Shown: positions 44,430 to 53,134 of the stretch, piece by piece
Position numbering within the stretch: the stretch's first letter is position 1
Layout of the letters: every line of letters starts with the position of its first letter
Source of the DNA: Fretibacter rubidus
GTDB taxonomy: Bacteria > Pseudomonadota > Alphaproteobacteria > Caulobacterales > Maricaulaceae
Reading direction: 5' to 3'
DNA: 64,000 bases
Assembly (NCBI RefSeq): GCF_041429785.1
Contig: NZ_CP163423.1
Coordinates: forward strand, 2,418,001 to 2,482,000
The notes under the pieces: model-generated
What the model was told of the DNA's origin: nothing
Databases searched by the model: none
The model's input: the letters and a program-made list of their open reading frames with translations, nothing else
Made by a program: the position numbers and the translations under genes

Positions 44430-46094
44430 ATGATGGAAAAGCCGTGGCTTAAGATTTACGAAGACATTGGGATTAAGGTCCCTGAGTTTGATGACCGCCC
44501 CCTGGGACATTACATCGAGCATTTTGCGAGAACCCAATCAGACGCTCCCGCCCTTCAATTTGCAAGTCGTCAGATAAGCTACGGCGAATTGGACAGCCTC
44601 TCTAATCAGCTTGCCAATGCCTTGACCGCCCACGGCATAAGTCGCGGCGATGTTGTCGGGCTTCATATGCCCAATATTCCGCAGTATATTATTGCCCTCA
44701 TCGCGATTAGCAAAATGGGGGCTATTGGCTCTGGTCTATCGCCGCTTCTCGCACCGCCCGAACTCGCCCATCAAATTGATGACGCCTCCATGAAGGCCGT
44801 TATATCCCTCTCTGACTTATCGCCTGTAATCGCCAATATGGACGATACGCCCAATTGTCTTTCCCTATTAGTAACCACTGGCGCGGGTGATATGCTGGGT
44901 GCGCCTGCGCCAAAACCCATGTCATTCGCTGATATTAAAAGCGTGGCTTTCTTGACCATAATGAATGAGGCGGATAACACCTTCAAATCAGTTGAAACTC
45001 ATGCCGATGATATCTTCATGATACAATATACGGGCGGCACAACGGGACGCCCCAAAGGTGCCCAGCTGTCAATCCGTAGCCTTGTGAACAATCCTCGCCA
45101 AGTCATGGCGGGAGATCCACCCGTATCAGGGGACGGCGAGGTTTACGCCTCTGCTTTTCCCTACTTTCATATCGCAGGCCTAACCTTTGCGATTGGCGGG
45201 CTTATGTTTGGCGCTCATTCTATGCTGATCCCCAACCCCCGCGATACAGATAATTTTTGTGACTTGATGCTGGCTTATCCGCCGACGCGACTAGCGGCCG
45301 TTCCGGCGCTTTATGATATGCTGCTATCAAATACAAAAATGAAAGAGATAGATTTCTCACGCCTTGTTGTCGCTAAAACGGGCGCAGCCCCAATGACAGA
45401 GACAACACGAAAGTCCTTAGAATCCGTGATTGGTGAGAATAAAGTCTCCGACGTTTTTGGTATGACAGAGACGGGGCCTTGCTACACATTTCATCCACTG
45501 CCTGTGATACGTGACGGCTCTGTCGGTCTACCCGTTCCCCATGCTGATGTTCGGATTATGGACGTGGAAACGGGTCAAATAGAAATGCCATTTGGCGAGG
45601 TCGGAGAGATTTGTTCCAGCGGACCACAAACGATGAAGGGCTATTTAAATCTGCCTGATGAAACCGCTCACGCCCTTCGCGAGATAGACGGGAAAACCTG
45701 GATGTATTCAGGGGACGTCGGTTATATGGATAAGGACGGCTATATATTCCTATGTGACCGCGCCAAAGATATGTTGATTGTTGGCGGCTTTAAGGTCTTC
45801 TCCGTTGAGGTTGAAGACAAGCTAAAAGCCTTGCCTCACATCGCGGAATCAGCCGTCGTTGGCGCAGCTGACACTGGTCGTCCTGGCAATGATATTGTGC
45901 ATTTATTTGTGCAATTAAACGACAGCTACAAAGACGCGGATAAAGATAGCGTCATATCAGAAATAATCGACTTCATACGCACCAATATGGCGGCTTATAA
46001 AGTCCCAAAAGCGGTTCATATCATCGACGCCATCCCCCTAACGCCTGTTGGGAAGATTGATAAGAAAGCACTCCGAAAACAGTTAATCGATTAA
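44430..46094 (+). CDS. Acyl-CoA synthetase (AMP-dependent, long/medium-chain type)
   Basis: This 554-residue adenylate-forming enzyme activates a carboxylic acid to its CoA thioester. Motifs present are IQYTGGTTGRPKGAQLS (P-loop), FGMTETGP, the YSGDVGYMDKDGYI hinge and DMLIVGGFKVFSVEVED, and the catalytic Lys in PLTPVGKIDKKALR near the C-terminus. GGGGACAT precedes two consecutive ATG codons, of which the first is used here. The overall arrangement fits FadD-like fatty acyl-CoA ligases. No beta-oxidation gene is adjacent. It ends 4 bp before the convergent maleylacetoacetate isomerase gene. Confidence 0.88.
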   Translation: MMEKPWLKIYEDIGIKVPEFDDRPLGHYIEHFARTQSDAPALQFASRQISYGELDSLSNQLANALTAHGISRGDVVGLHMPNIPQYIIALIAISKMGAIGSGLSPLLAPPELAHQIDDASMKAVISLSDLSPVIANMDDTPNCLSLLVTTGAGDMLGAPAPKPMSFADIKSVAFLTIMNEADNTFKSVETHADDIFMIQYTGGTTGRPKGAQLSIRSLVNNPRQVMAGDPPVSGDGEVYASAFPYFHIAGLTFAIGGLMFGAHSMLIPNPRDTDNFCDLMLAYPPTRLAAVPALYDMLLSNTKMKEIDFSRLVVAKTGAAPMTETTRKSLESVIGENKVSDVFGMTETGPCYTFHPLPVIRDGSVGLPVPHADVRIMDVETGQIEMPFGEVGEICSSGPQTMKGYLNLPDETAHALREIDGKTWMYSGDVGYMDKDGYIFLCDRAKDMLIVGGFKVFSVEVEDKLKALPHIAESAVVGAADTGRPGNDIVHLFVQLNDSYKDADKDSVISEIIDFIRTNMAAYKVPKAVHIIDAIPLTPVGKIDKKALRKQLID

Positions 46095-46098
46095 TACC

Positions 46099-46737
46099 TT
46101 AAAATGCGTCTGGTTGGTTTTCTGGCCTTGCTGCCTTAAAGGCGGGTAATATTTGACACCGTGCTTCCACCTCAGACAGTGCAGGATAACGGGTCATATC
46201 AATACCAAAACGCCGTGCATTATAAATCTGTGGAATAAGGCATATTTCAAAAAAGGCAGGATGGTCAGATAGATAAAAATCTTGTTTATTTTCAGCCACT
46301 CGTGGCTCTAGCGCATCAAAGCCTTTGGAAATCCAATGGGCGCTCCAATCTTTGACCTGCGTGTCATCCGCTGCGAACTCACGGCGCAGATAATTCAAAA
46401 CAGACAAGTTTTGAATTGGAGCGATATCCGCCGCAATGGTCAAGGATGCCGATAATATTTTAGACCGCGTCACCGCATCGCGCGGCATAAACGGATTAAC
46501 GTCATAGCTCGCGTCAAGAAAATCCATAATAGCCAGGGATTGGGTGAGTTGCGTCCCGTCTGGCAACTCCAACACGGGCACATAGCCTTGGGCGTTACGC
46601 GTTAAATGCTCATCGCCTCTCTGCTCGCCCTCTCGTAAGTTTACGGCGATATGGCGTGCTTCAACACCTTTAAGCCCTAAGGCTATCCGAACGCGGTAAG
46701 ACGCCGATGACCGCCAATAACCGTAGAGGGTCAGCAT
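46099..46737 (-). CDS. maiA: Maleylacetoacetate isomerase (zeta-class GST)
   Basis: This 212-residue enzyme isomerises maleylacetoacetate to fumarylacetoacetate in tyrosine/homogentisate breakdown. The N-terminal thioredoxin-like domain begins LYGYWRSSASYRVRIAL, the zeta-class glutathione site, with LELPDGTQLTQSLAIMDFLD further on. The C-terminal helical domain includes the family block PFFEICLIPQIYNARRF-like near residue 165. It overlaps the stop of the fumarylacetoacetase gene (TAATG) and is the third gene of the hmgA operon. Confidence 0.92.
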   Translation of the reverse strand: MLTLYGYWRSSASYRVRIALGLKGVEARHIAVNLREGEQRGDEHLTRNAQGYVPVLELPDGTQLTQSLAIMDFLDASYDVNPFMPRDAVTRSKILSASLTIAADIAPIQNLSVLNYLRREFAADDTQVKDWSAHWISKGFDALEPRVAENKQDFYLSDHPAFFEICLIPQIYNARRFGIDMTRYPALSEVEARCQILPAFKAARPENQPDAF

Positions 46738-47750
46738 TACGGCGTATATTTCTCGACACGGTTTTTAATCGTACCAAAGATAGAATTGCCGTCAGCATCA
46801 TTCATTTCAATACAAACCGTGTCACCAAATTGCATGAAGGGTGTGATAAATTCACCTGTTTGAATTTTTTCAATCATGCGCACCTCGGCGATACAGCTAT
46901 AGCCAACACCGCCGTCTTCAATCTTTTTGCCCTCGCCGCCTTCAAATTTATTGGACACCGTTCCAGAGCCGATAATGCTGCCCGCGCAAAGGTGCCGTGT
47001 TGCCGCCGCGTGAGACACAAGCCGTGCCATATTAAATGTCATATCAGTTTTGGCATTGGCTTTGCCAAAGGGCTTGCCGTTATAGTCTACCAGCAGCGGC
47101 AAATCGATCGTATTATCAGTCCACGCCTCGCCCAATTCATCAGGCGTAACCGCGACAGGCGAAAAAGCACTCGAGGCTTTACCGTGGACAAAACCAAAGC
47201 CTTTACGAAGCTCATTCGGGATAAGGCCGCGTAGCGACACATCATTGACCAGCATAATGAGCTTAATATGAGCCGCAGCATCAGCAGGCGTGACACCCAT
47301 CGGTACGTCATCAGTGATGACCGTTATCTCGGCTTCCATATCAATACCGTGGGATGTGTCTATGGCCTCTATTGGGTCATGCGGACCGATGAAAGTGTCA
47401 GAACCGCCTTGGTACATCAAAGGGTCATCGTAAAAACTTTCAGGCACTTCGGCACCGCGTGCTTTGCGTACCAATTCCACATGATTAAGATAGGCCGAGC
47501 CGTCCATCCACGTATAGGCCCGCGGCAGTGGACTTTCACATTCATCCTGATGAAAAGCGAACGTATCTGCCGAGCCGTCATTCACGGCCTTTGAAAGGGC
47601 CTCTAGCTTTGGCGATATGGCGTCCCATTCATCAAGAGCCGCTTGTAGTGTTGGCGCGATATTTTTCGCCGGCGCGTAACGCTTTAAATCTCGGGACACG
47701 ACAATCAAAAGCCCGTCGCGTGTGTTGTTTTTCAAAGTCGCAAGTTTCAT
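46737..47750 (-). CDS. Fumarylacetoacetase
   Basis: This 337-residue hydrolase splits fumarylacetoacetate into fumarate and acetoacetate, the last step of homogentisate degradation. The metal-binding acid pair appears in MEAEITVITDDVP near residue 165, with YNGKPFGKANA and SIIGSGTVSNK later in the FAH C-terminal fold. The opening MKLATLKNNTRDG is typical of the shorter bacterial enzymes. It lies 62 bp downstream of hmgA and overlaps maiA. Confidence 0.92.
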   Translation of the reverse strand: MKLATLKNNTRDGLLIVVSRDLKRYAPAKNIAPTLQAALDEWDAISPKLEALSKAVNDGSADTFAFHQDECESPLPRAYTWMDGSAYLNHVELVRKARGAEVPESFYDDPLMYQGGSDTFIGPHDPIEAIDTSHGIDMEAEITVITDDVPMGVTPADAAAHIKLIMLVNDVSLRGLIPNELRKGFGFVHGKASSAFSPVAVTPDELGEAWTDNTIDLPLLVDYNGKPFGKANAKTDMTFNMARLVSHAAATRHLCAGSIIGSGTVSNKFEGGEGKKIEDGGVGYSCIAEVRMIEKIQTGEFITPFMQFGDTVCIEMNDADGNSIFGTIKNRVEKYTP

Positions 47751-47812
47751 AATTCTTCCTTCATCGCGTAGGGGTCTAACACATTACGCGGCATCGCCCT
47801 AAGTGTTGCCAA

Positions 47813-49150
47813 TTAAATTTTGTTAGGTTTAAAGTTTTTCTCAAGGCCCGCCCAGCAATCCGCATAGTCATCTTGTAGCGGCGCTTCATTGGCGGCAAAA
47901 TCGGTTAAGTGCTGCGGGAAGCGTGTCTCGATCATAAATGACATAGTGTCGTCTAGCTTATGCGGCTTCAGTTCGCCCTCACTCGCTTTATCAAAAGCCG
48001 CTTTGTCAGGCCCGTGGGGCAGCATCATATTATGAAGCGACAGCCCGCCCGGTCTAAATCCGTCGGGCTTGGCATCATATTCGCCGTAAATATTACCCAT
48101 GAGTTCCGACATGATATTTTTGTGATACCACGGCGGGCGGAAAGTGTTTTCAGCGACCATCCAGCGTTCGCGGAACAGGACAAAGTCAATATTGGCCGTC
48201 CCGGCTTGTCCTGACGGGGCCGTTAATACGGTGAATATTGACGGGTCAGGATGATCAAATAAAATTGCACCAACGGGGCAATAGGTGGTTAGGTCATATT
48301 TCATCGGCGCGTAATTACCGTGCCATGCCACGACGTCGAGCGGGCTATGGTCGATGGTTGTTTCGTGAAACTGACCACACCATTTCAAGGTAACTTTGCT
48401 CGGCGAATCACAATCCTCAAAGCTTGCAACTGGGGCAAGGAAGTCACGCGGATTGGCCATACAATTTGCGCCAATCGGGCCCTTCTCTGGCAAGCGAAAG
48501 GCTTGACCATAATTTTCACAAACGTATCCACGTGCAGGGCCGCTCATAAGTTCTACGCGAAAAACAAGACCGCGCGGGATAATCACGATTTCTTTCGGAC
48601 TGACATCTAATATGCCGAGTTCGGTATGAAACCGCAGCGCGCCCTTCTGAGGAATAACAAGTAATTCAGAATCTGCACTGGAAAAATATTCATCTTCCAT
48701 ACTCTGGGTGATAAGATAGCTATGGTTTGCTAGCCCAACCTGCGTATTGACATCGCCCGCCGTCGTCATGGTGCGCATACCCGTGACAAAGTTCAACGGC
48801 GCATCAGGCACATCAAGCGGACCCCAACGGTATTGACCCAGCGAAGCCACGTCATCAATGATATGAGGCGCAGATTTCCAATAGGGCATCTCAACGCGAG
48901 TGAACCGTCCCACATGTTTCACCGATGGACGAATGCGGTAACACCATGTGCGCTGGTTCTCATCGCCAGGCGCAGTGAATGCTGTTCCAGACAATTGCTC
49001 GCCGTATAGGCCGTAAGCACATTTTTGCGGGCTATTCATGCCGCGCGGCAGAGCCCCGTCCAACGCTTCAGTCTCGAAATGATTGCCAAACCCCGACATA
49101 TAGCCGGGTGTGATAGTGCTGCTGGCCGCTGTTTTAATCTCTCGGGTCAT
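47813..49150 (-). CDS. hmgA: Homogentisate 1,2-dioxygenase
   Basis: This Fe(II) ring-cleaving dioxygenase has about 445 residues. The family start [19 protein letters not shown] is plain, and the iron ligands lie in [14 protein letters not shown] (His and Glu) and [12 protein letters not shown] (His). I chose the ATG at 49150. The longer frame to 49213 runs through the regulator operator. It is the first gene of the hmgA-fumarylacetoacetase-maiA operon and is divergent from a MarR regulator gene. 4-hydroxyphenylpyruvate dioxygenase is not in the window. Confidence 0.95.
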   Translation of the reverse strand: MTREIKTAASSTITPGYMSGFGNHFETEALDGALPRGMNSPQKCAYGLYGEQLSGTAFTAPGDENQRTWCYRIRPSVKHVGRFTRVEMPYWKSAPHIIDDVASLGQYRWGPLDVPDAPLNFVTGMRTMTTAGDVNTQVGLANHSYLITQSMEDEYFSSADSELLVIPQKGALRFHTELGILDVSPKEIVIIPRGLVFRVELMSGPARGYVCENYGQAFRLPEKGPIGANCMANPRDFLAPVASFEDCDSPSKVTLKWCGQFHETTIDHSPLDVVAWHGNYAPMKYDLTTYCPVGAILFDHPDPSIFTVLTAPSGQAGTANIDFVLFRERWMVAENTFRPPWYHKNIMSELMGNIYGEYDAKPDGFRPGGLSLHNMMLPHGPDKAAFDKASEGELKPHKLDDTMSFMIETRFPQHLTDFAANEAPLQDDYADCWAGLEKNFKPNKI

Positions 49151-49176
49151 AGATAGCTCGACATTAGAAGACTTAT

Positions 49177-49209
49177 TAGTTACAAATGTGACGATTAAAA
49201 ATGTAACTA
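49177..49209. promoter_or_regulatory. Putative MarR-family operator between hmgA and its regulator
   Basis: TAGTTACA (49177-49184) and TGTAACTA (49202-49209) form a perfect inverted repeat with a 17-bp spacer. Overlapping direct copies AAATGTGAC (49184-49192) and AAATGTAAC (49199-49207) also occur. The site fills the short divergent gap and probably controls both genes. Confidence 0.6.
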
Positions 49210-49226
49210 TCAAGGGGTAATTTTAT

Positions 49227-49652
49227 ATGTCGCAGGCGTTCAATCTTGATGACTTTTTGCCCTATGCCCTCAATCAGGCGGCCGTTGCGGTCAGTGATGA
49301 TTTTGCCAAAGATTATAAATCGAAATACGGATTACTCCGGACCGAGTGGCGCGTGCTTGCGCATTTGGGGACATCGGGCCCAATGACGGCCCGACAAATT
49401 TGTGACGCTAGTAAGACCCATAAAACTAAGATATCGCGCGCTGTCTTTGCCCTTGAAAAACGGCTCTGGCTGTCACGCAGCCGCAACCCGAATGATCGTC
49501 GCCAAGAAACACTGGCCCTAACGAAACGTGGTGAGAAAGCCTACGTTAAGTTAACAGGCGACGCCCAAGAAAAAACCCAACGCCTGCGGGAGGCATTGGG
49601 GGATGATGACTATAAGGCGCTGATTAAAACGCTGCGCATATTGACGGGCTAG
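49227..49652 (+). CDS. MarR-family regulator of homogentisate operon
   Basis: This 141-residue winged-helix protein carries the MarR pattern: LRTEWRVLAHLGTSGPMTARQICD, the recognition helix region HKTKISRAVFALEKR, and the wing NPNDRRQETLALTKRGEKAY. It is divergent from hmgA over 76 bp containing an inverted repeat. Its role as repressor released by homogentisate is inferred from known HmgR-type regulators. It ends one base before the convergent MFS gene end. Confidence 0.9.
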   Translation: MSQAFNLDDFLPYALNQAAVAVSDDFAKDYKSKYGLLRTEWRVLAHLGTSGPMTARQICDASKTHKTKISRAVFALEKRLWLSRSRNPNDRRQETLALTKRGEKAYVKLTGDAQEKTQRLREALGDDDYKALIKTLRILTG

Positions 49653-49653
49653 G

Positions 49654-50916
49654 CTAATGCTCTGCCTTCAACCCAAGGCGATTGCGCAGCACGAAGAGCA
49701 GACCAAAGGCTAGGGTCAAAGCGATTGGGAAAAACAGGATTTTTCCCAAAGTCGCTTGCCCCGCTGCCAATTGTACGGCATCGCCGACAACACCGGCCGC
49801 TTCGGCCTTGGCCGTCTCGCTATCAATCCAGCCGCCGATGACGGGCGCCCATATTGAAAAACCAACCATACCAGCACCGCCCAAAACGCTCATGCCCAAA
49901 GCACCTGTGTCCGACTTATATTCAGCGATAAAACCAATCATTGTTGGCCAGAAATAAGTAATCCCAATGGCGAAGACGATTGCCGCTAGATAAATCATTC
50001 CGCCTGTTGAGATTGAAAGCAGGAAAATACCTAACGCGCTGACAATCGCAGAGAAAAGCAAAACGCCCGTTGTATTAAAAGCATGGACTAGCGGGCCCGC
50101 AAAGTAGCGGCCAAAAGCCATGATAATGGACACAAGCGCCAACACAATCAGAGGGCTTGCACCAGAGGCCTCCAGTAATCCGCCCACCCATTGGTTGGTA
50201 CCAAGCTCTGTTGCAGCCGTCACTGTCATTATAAGGCACATTATTATGAATAACGGCGAGAGCATAGCCAGGAAGTTGGCTTTTGTATCCGTCTGCTTGG
50301 AATTATCAGAGGTAACGTCTGGAAAACGTGTTGTGAAAACCATCCAGCCATAAATGAGTGTTGGAACAAGCATAATTGCGACCTCTATTTTCCAAGTCTG
50401 CATACCGCCTGAGCCTAGTAGCGCTTGAATAGCGAATGCCGCCAGCGCGCCAATAGCCAAACCGCCAGGGAACCAAACATGAAAACGATTGAGAATCGTT
50501 GTTTTCTGTTCGGGGTAAAGCTCTGCAATCATCGGGTTGCAAGCCGCTTCGACCGAACCGTTTGCTAGTCCGATAAAAAAAGTGGAGATTGCAAAAGCTA
50601 GAAAACTGCCAGACGCTATCCATAATCCCAAACCTGCTAAATGCCCAAGAAATGCAATAATCATGATGGTTCGCGGACCAACACGGTTATAGATAAGGCC
50701 ACCAAAGACTGTCGCAATGGGAAAACCAAAACCAAACATGGCCGCAGCAATACCCAATTGACGTCCTGTCATTGTGAATTCACCGCCCAATGTTGTCATC
50801 ATACCGGCTCTGATTGAAAATGTCATAGCCGTGACAGTTAATGCAATGCAGCTGAGAAGAAATAGCTTCTTTCTAATGTCATGCGAAATATCATTCGCTT
50901 CAATCGTTGATGTCAT
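49654..50916 (-). CDS. MFS transporter, last gene of the glycan operon
   Basis: This 420-residue protein has about twelve transmembrane segments. MFS features include the loop between helices 2 and 3 (GGLIYNRVGPRTIMI) and a central hydrophilic break near residues 195-215. It resembles sugar-type MFS permeases such as the fucose permease group. It lies 56 bp downstream of a TIM-barrel gene in an operon for glycoside processing, so it may import oxidised sugars or glycosides. The substrate is not read from the sequence. Confidence 0.85.
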   Translation of the reverse strand: MTSTIEANDISHDIRKKLFLLSCIALTVTAMTFSIRAGMMTTLGGEFTMTGRQLGIAAAMFGFGFPIATVFGGLIYNRVGPRTIMIIAFLGHLAGLGLWIASGSFLAFAISTFFIGLANGSVEAACNPMIAELYPEQKTTILNRFHVWFPGGLAIGALAAFAIQALLGSGGMQTWKIEVAIMLVPTLIYGWMVFTTRFPDVTSDNSKQTDTKANFLAMLSPLFIIMCLIMTVTAATELGTNQWVGGLLEASGASPLIVLALVSIIMAFGRYFAGPLVHAFNTTGVLLFSAIVSALGIFLLSISTGGMIYLAAIVFAIGITYFWPTMIGFIAEYKSDTGALGMSVLGGAGMVGFSIWAPVIGGWIDSETAKAEAAGVVGDAVQLAAGQATLGKILFFPIALTLAFGLLFVLRNRLGLKAEH

Positions 50917-50972
50917 TTTAATCCCCTTAATTAATTATCGTTGTTCATTCCTACTTCGAGAAGCTGCGCGTT

Positions 50973-52025
50973 CTATGACAAGCCCAGCATTTTACGGTTT
51001 GTCTTTACGTCTGCTTTGCCGCCTGCGAAATCGTCAAAGGCTTTGTCGGTGACGCGGATAATGTGATCAGCAACAAATTTGGCCCCTTCGCGCGCGCCGT
51101 CTTCGGGATGTTTCAGCGCACATTCCCACTCAACAACAGCCCAACCATCAAAGTCATAGGCCGCGAGTTTTGAGAAGATACCTTTAAAATCTATTTGCCC
51201 GTCGCCAAGAGAGCGGAAGCGGCCAGGACGATCAACCCACCCCTGATAGCCCCCGTAAATGCCAGATTTTCCATTGGGGCGGAACTCGGCGTCTTTCACA
51301 TGCATCATTTTAATGCGGTCATGGTAGTGATCGATAAAGGCCAGATAATCGAGTTGTTGCAAAATGAAATGCGACGGATCGTAGAGGATATTACAGCGCG
51401 GGTGATTATCAACTTCGGCCAGGAACCGTTCAAATGTCACGCCATCGTGCAAGTCTTCACCGGGATGGATTTCGAAACAAATATTCACACCACATTCGTC
51501 GTAATAATCCAAAATTGGACGCCAGCGCCGCGCAAGCTCTTTAAATCCTTCTTCAACAAGACCCGCAGGCCGTTGCGGCCATGGATACATGAAGGGCCAT
51601 ACGAGCGCGCCCGGGAAGCTAACAGAATTGGTGAGCCCCAAACGCTGACTGGCTTTGGCGGCATACATCACTTGTTGCACGGCCCACGCTTGGCGCGCAT
51701 CGGGTTTGCCGTGTAAATGCTCTGGCGCGAAGGCATCAAAGGCTGTGTCATAGGCGGGATGCACCGCGACGAGTTGCCCTTGAATATGGGTCGACAATTC
51801 CGTGATTTCCACGCCCCATTCTGCGCAGTTACCTTTTAGCTCGTCACAATAATCTTGGCTTTCAGCGGCGAGTTTCAAGTCCATGCAAACAGGGTTATCT
51901 GACGGTATCTGAACACCTTTATAGCCCGCATCGGCCATCCACCGGCAAGCATTTTCCATTGTATCAAACGGCGCACCGCCCATAAATTGCGCCAAAAATA
52001 TTGCCGGGCCTTTCATTGTCCTCAT
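50973..52025 (-). CDS. Cytoplasmic sugar phosphate isomerase/epimerase-like TIM-barrel protein
   Basis: A protein of about 350 residues with a xylose isomerase-like TIM barrel and metal-binding acids in CFEIHPGED, LYDPSHF, MMHVKDAEF and VVEWECAL. No signal peptide is seen. The start at 52025 overlaps the stop of the Gfo/Idh gene (ATGA). An ATG at 52016 is an alternative. Related proteins paired with Gfo/Idh enzymes act on keto-sugars or catalyse epimerisation or glycosidic cleavage of 3-keto sugars, so it probably works with the adjacent oxidoreductase. The exact reaction is unknown. Confidence 0.85.
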   Translation of the reverse strand: MRTMKGPAIFLAQFMGGAPFDTMENACRWMADAGYKGVQIPSDNPVCMDLKLAAESQDYCDELKGNCAEWGVEITELSTHIQGQLVAVHPAYDTAFDAFAPEHLHGKPDARQAWAVQQVMYAAKASQRLGLTNSVSFPGALVWPFMYPWPQRPAGLVEEGFKELARRWRPILDYYDECGVNICFEIHPGEDLHDGVTFERFLAEVDNHPRCNILYDPSHFILQQLDYLAFIDHYHDRIKMMHVKDAEFRPNGKSGIYGGYQGWVDRPGRFRSLGDGQIDFKGIFSKLAAYDFDGWAVVEWECALKHPEDGAREGAKFVADHIIRVTDKAFDDFAGGKADVKTNRKMLGLS

Positions 52026-53134
52026 GCTTTGATCTCCACCCATTTAGAATTTTTATTTGATGATTTTAAAAGCGCCTCGACAAAGGCCATACCGCGTACA
52101 CCGCCGTCAATGCCCGTCGATGCTGCGGCTCCGCTACGAATAGTGTCCGCAAAATCAAGATAGACATTGGCAAAGGCCTCGATATAGCCTTCGGGATGCC
52201 CGGGCGGCGTACGGTATCCACCCTGGGTAAGATAGCCATTGGCCGCGCGTAATACTTCCGTAGGTTTATCTAAATATGTCCGGATTAGGGTATTAGGCTC
52301 CTCTTGGTGCCATTCTAATCCGCCTGTCTCGCCGTACACGCGAATGGACAGACTGTTTTCATTACCGACGCAGACTTGGCTGGCGGACAATGTGCCCTTT
52401 ACACCATCCTCCATGCGAAACAGGCAAGAGCCGTCATCATCAAGGCGACGACCATCTACGAATATAGATAAATCTGCAGCGACGTGGGTCATGCGTTTAC
52501 CTGTTACAAATTCAGCCAAGTTATGGGCGTGGGTTCCAATATCACCCATGCAACCAGAGCCACCAGAGCGCGCAGGATCTGTGCGCCAATCGGCCTGTTT
52601 ATTGTCCACCTCTGTCGCAAGCCAACCTTGGATATATTCAGCGTAAACTTTGCGGACCTTGCCGATACCGCCGCTCTCTACGATATGGCGGGCTTCATTG
52701 ACCAAGGGGTAACCCAAATAAGTATGGGTTAGCCCGTATGATTTACCGCTCGCTTTCACGATTTTGCGCAACGTCTGGGCTTCTTTTAAATTGAGCGTCG
52801 CAGGCTTATCAGACAACACATGAAAGCCTGCTTCTAGGGCGGCTTTGGCGACAGGAAAGTGCACATGGTTCGGGGTGACTATGGCAACGAAATCCATACG
52901 CATGTCTTTTGGCAAGGCCGCTTCGCCTGCCATCATCGCATTATAATCAGCGTAGCATCGCGTGGGATCCAACCCCAAGGCAGCACCGGTGGCTTTACAA
53001 TTGTCGGCATCACGCGAAAATGCGCCGCAGACTAGATCAATCTGACCATCAAGACGGGCCGCTAGCCTGTGCACCTCTCCGATGAAAGCGCCTTGGCCAC
53101 CGCCGACCATACCCATACGAATTTTTCGGGTCAT
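52022..53134 (-). CDS. Gfo/Idh/MocA-family oxidoreductase
   Basis: This 370-residue NAD(P)-dependent enzyme has a Rossmann motif GMVGGGQGAFIGEVH at its N-terminus, the family block TPNHVHFPVAKAALEAG, and the catalytic Lys in HVLSDKPATLNLKEA. The C-terminal alpha/beta domain shows GSGCMGDIGTHAHNL. Such enzymes interconvert hydroxyl and keto groups on sugars. The gene directly follows the GH10 stop and overlaps the TIM-barrel gene downstream. Reduction of a 3-keto sugar in the cytoplasm is a reasonable guess. Confidence 0.9.
   Translation of the reverse strand: MTRKIRMGMVGGGQGAFIGEVHRLAARLDGQIDLVCGAFSRDADNCKATGAALGLDPTRCYADYNAMMAGEAALPKDMRMDFVAIVTPNHVHFPVAKAALEAGFHVLSDKPATLNLKEAQTLRKIVKASGKSYGLTHTYLGYPLVNEARHIVESGGIGKVRKVYAEYIQGWLATEVDNKQADWRTDPARSGGSGCMGDIGTHAHNLAEFVTGKRMTHVAADLSIFVDGRRLDDDGSCLFRMEDGVKGTLSASQVCVGNENSLSIRVYGETGGLEWHQEEPNTLIRTYLDKPTEVLRAANGYLTQGGYRTPPGHPEGYIEAFANVYLDFADTIRSGAAASTGIDGGVRGMAFVEALLKSSNKNSKWVEIKA

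Noticed and set aside
46707-47234. Plus-strand frame of 175 codons antisense to fumarylacetoacetase
   Set aside because: The opposite strand has intact family motifs; this frame has none.
51195-51716. Plus-strand frame of 173 codons antisense to the TIM-barrel gene
   Set aside because: Shadow of a well-supported gene with no start signals.
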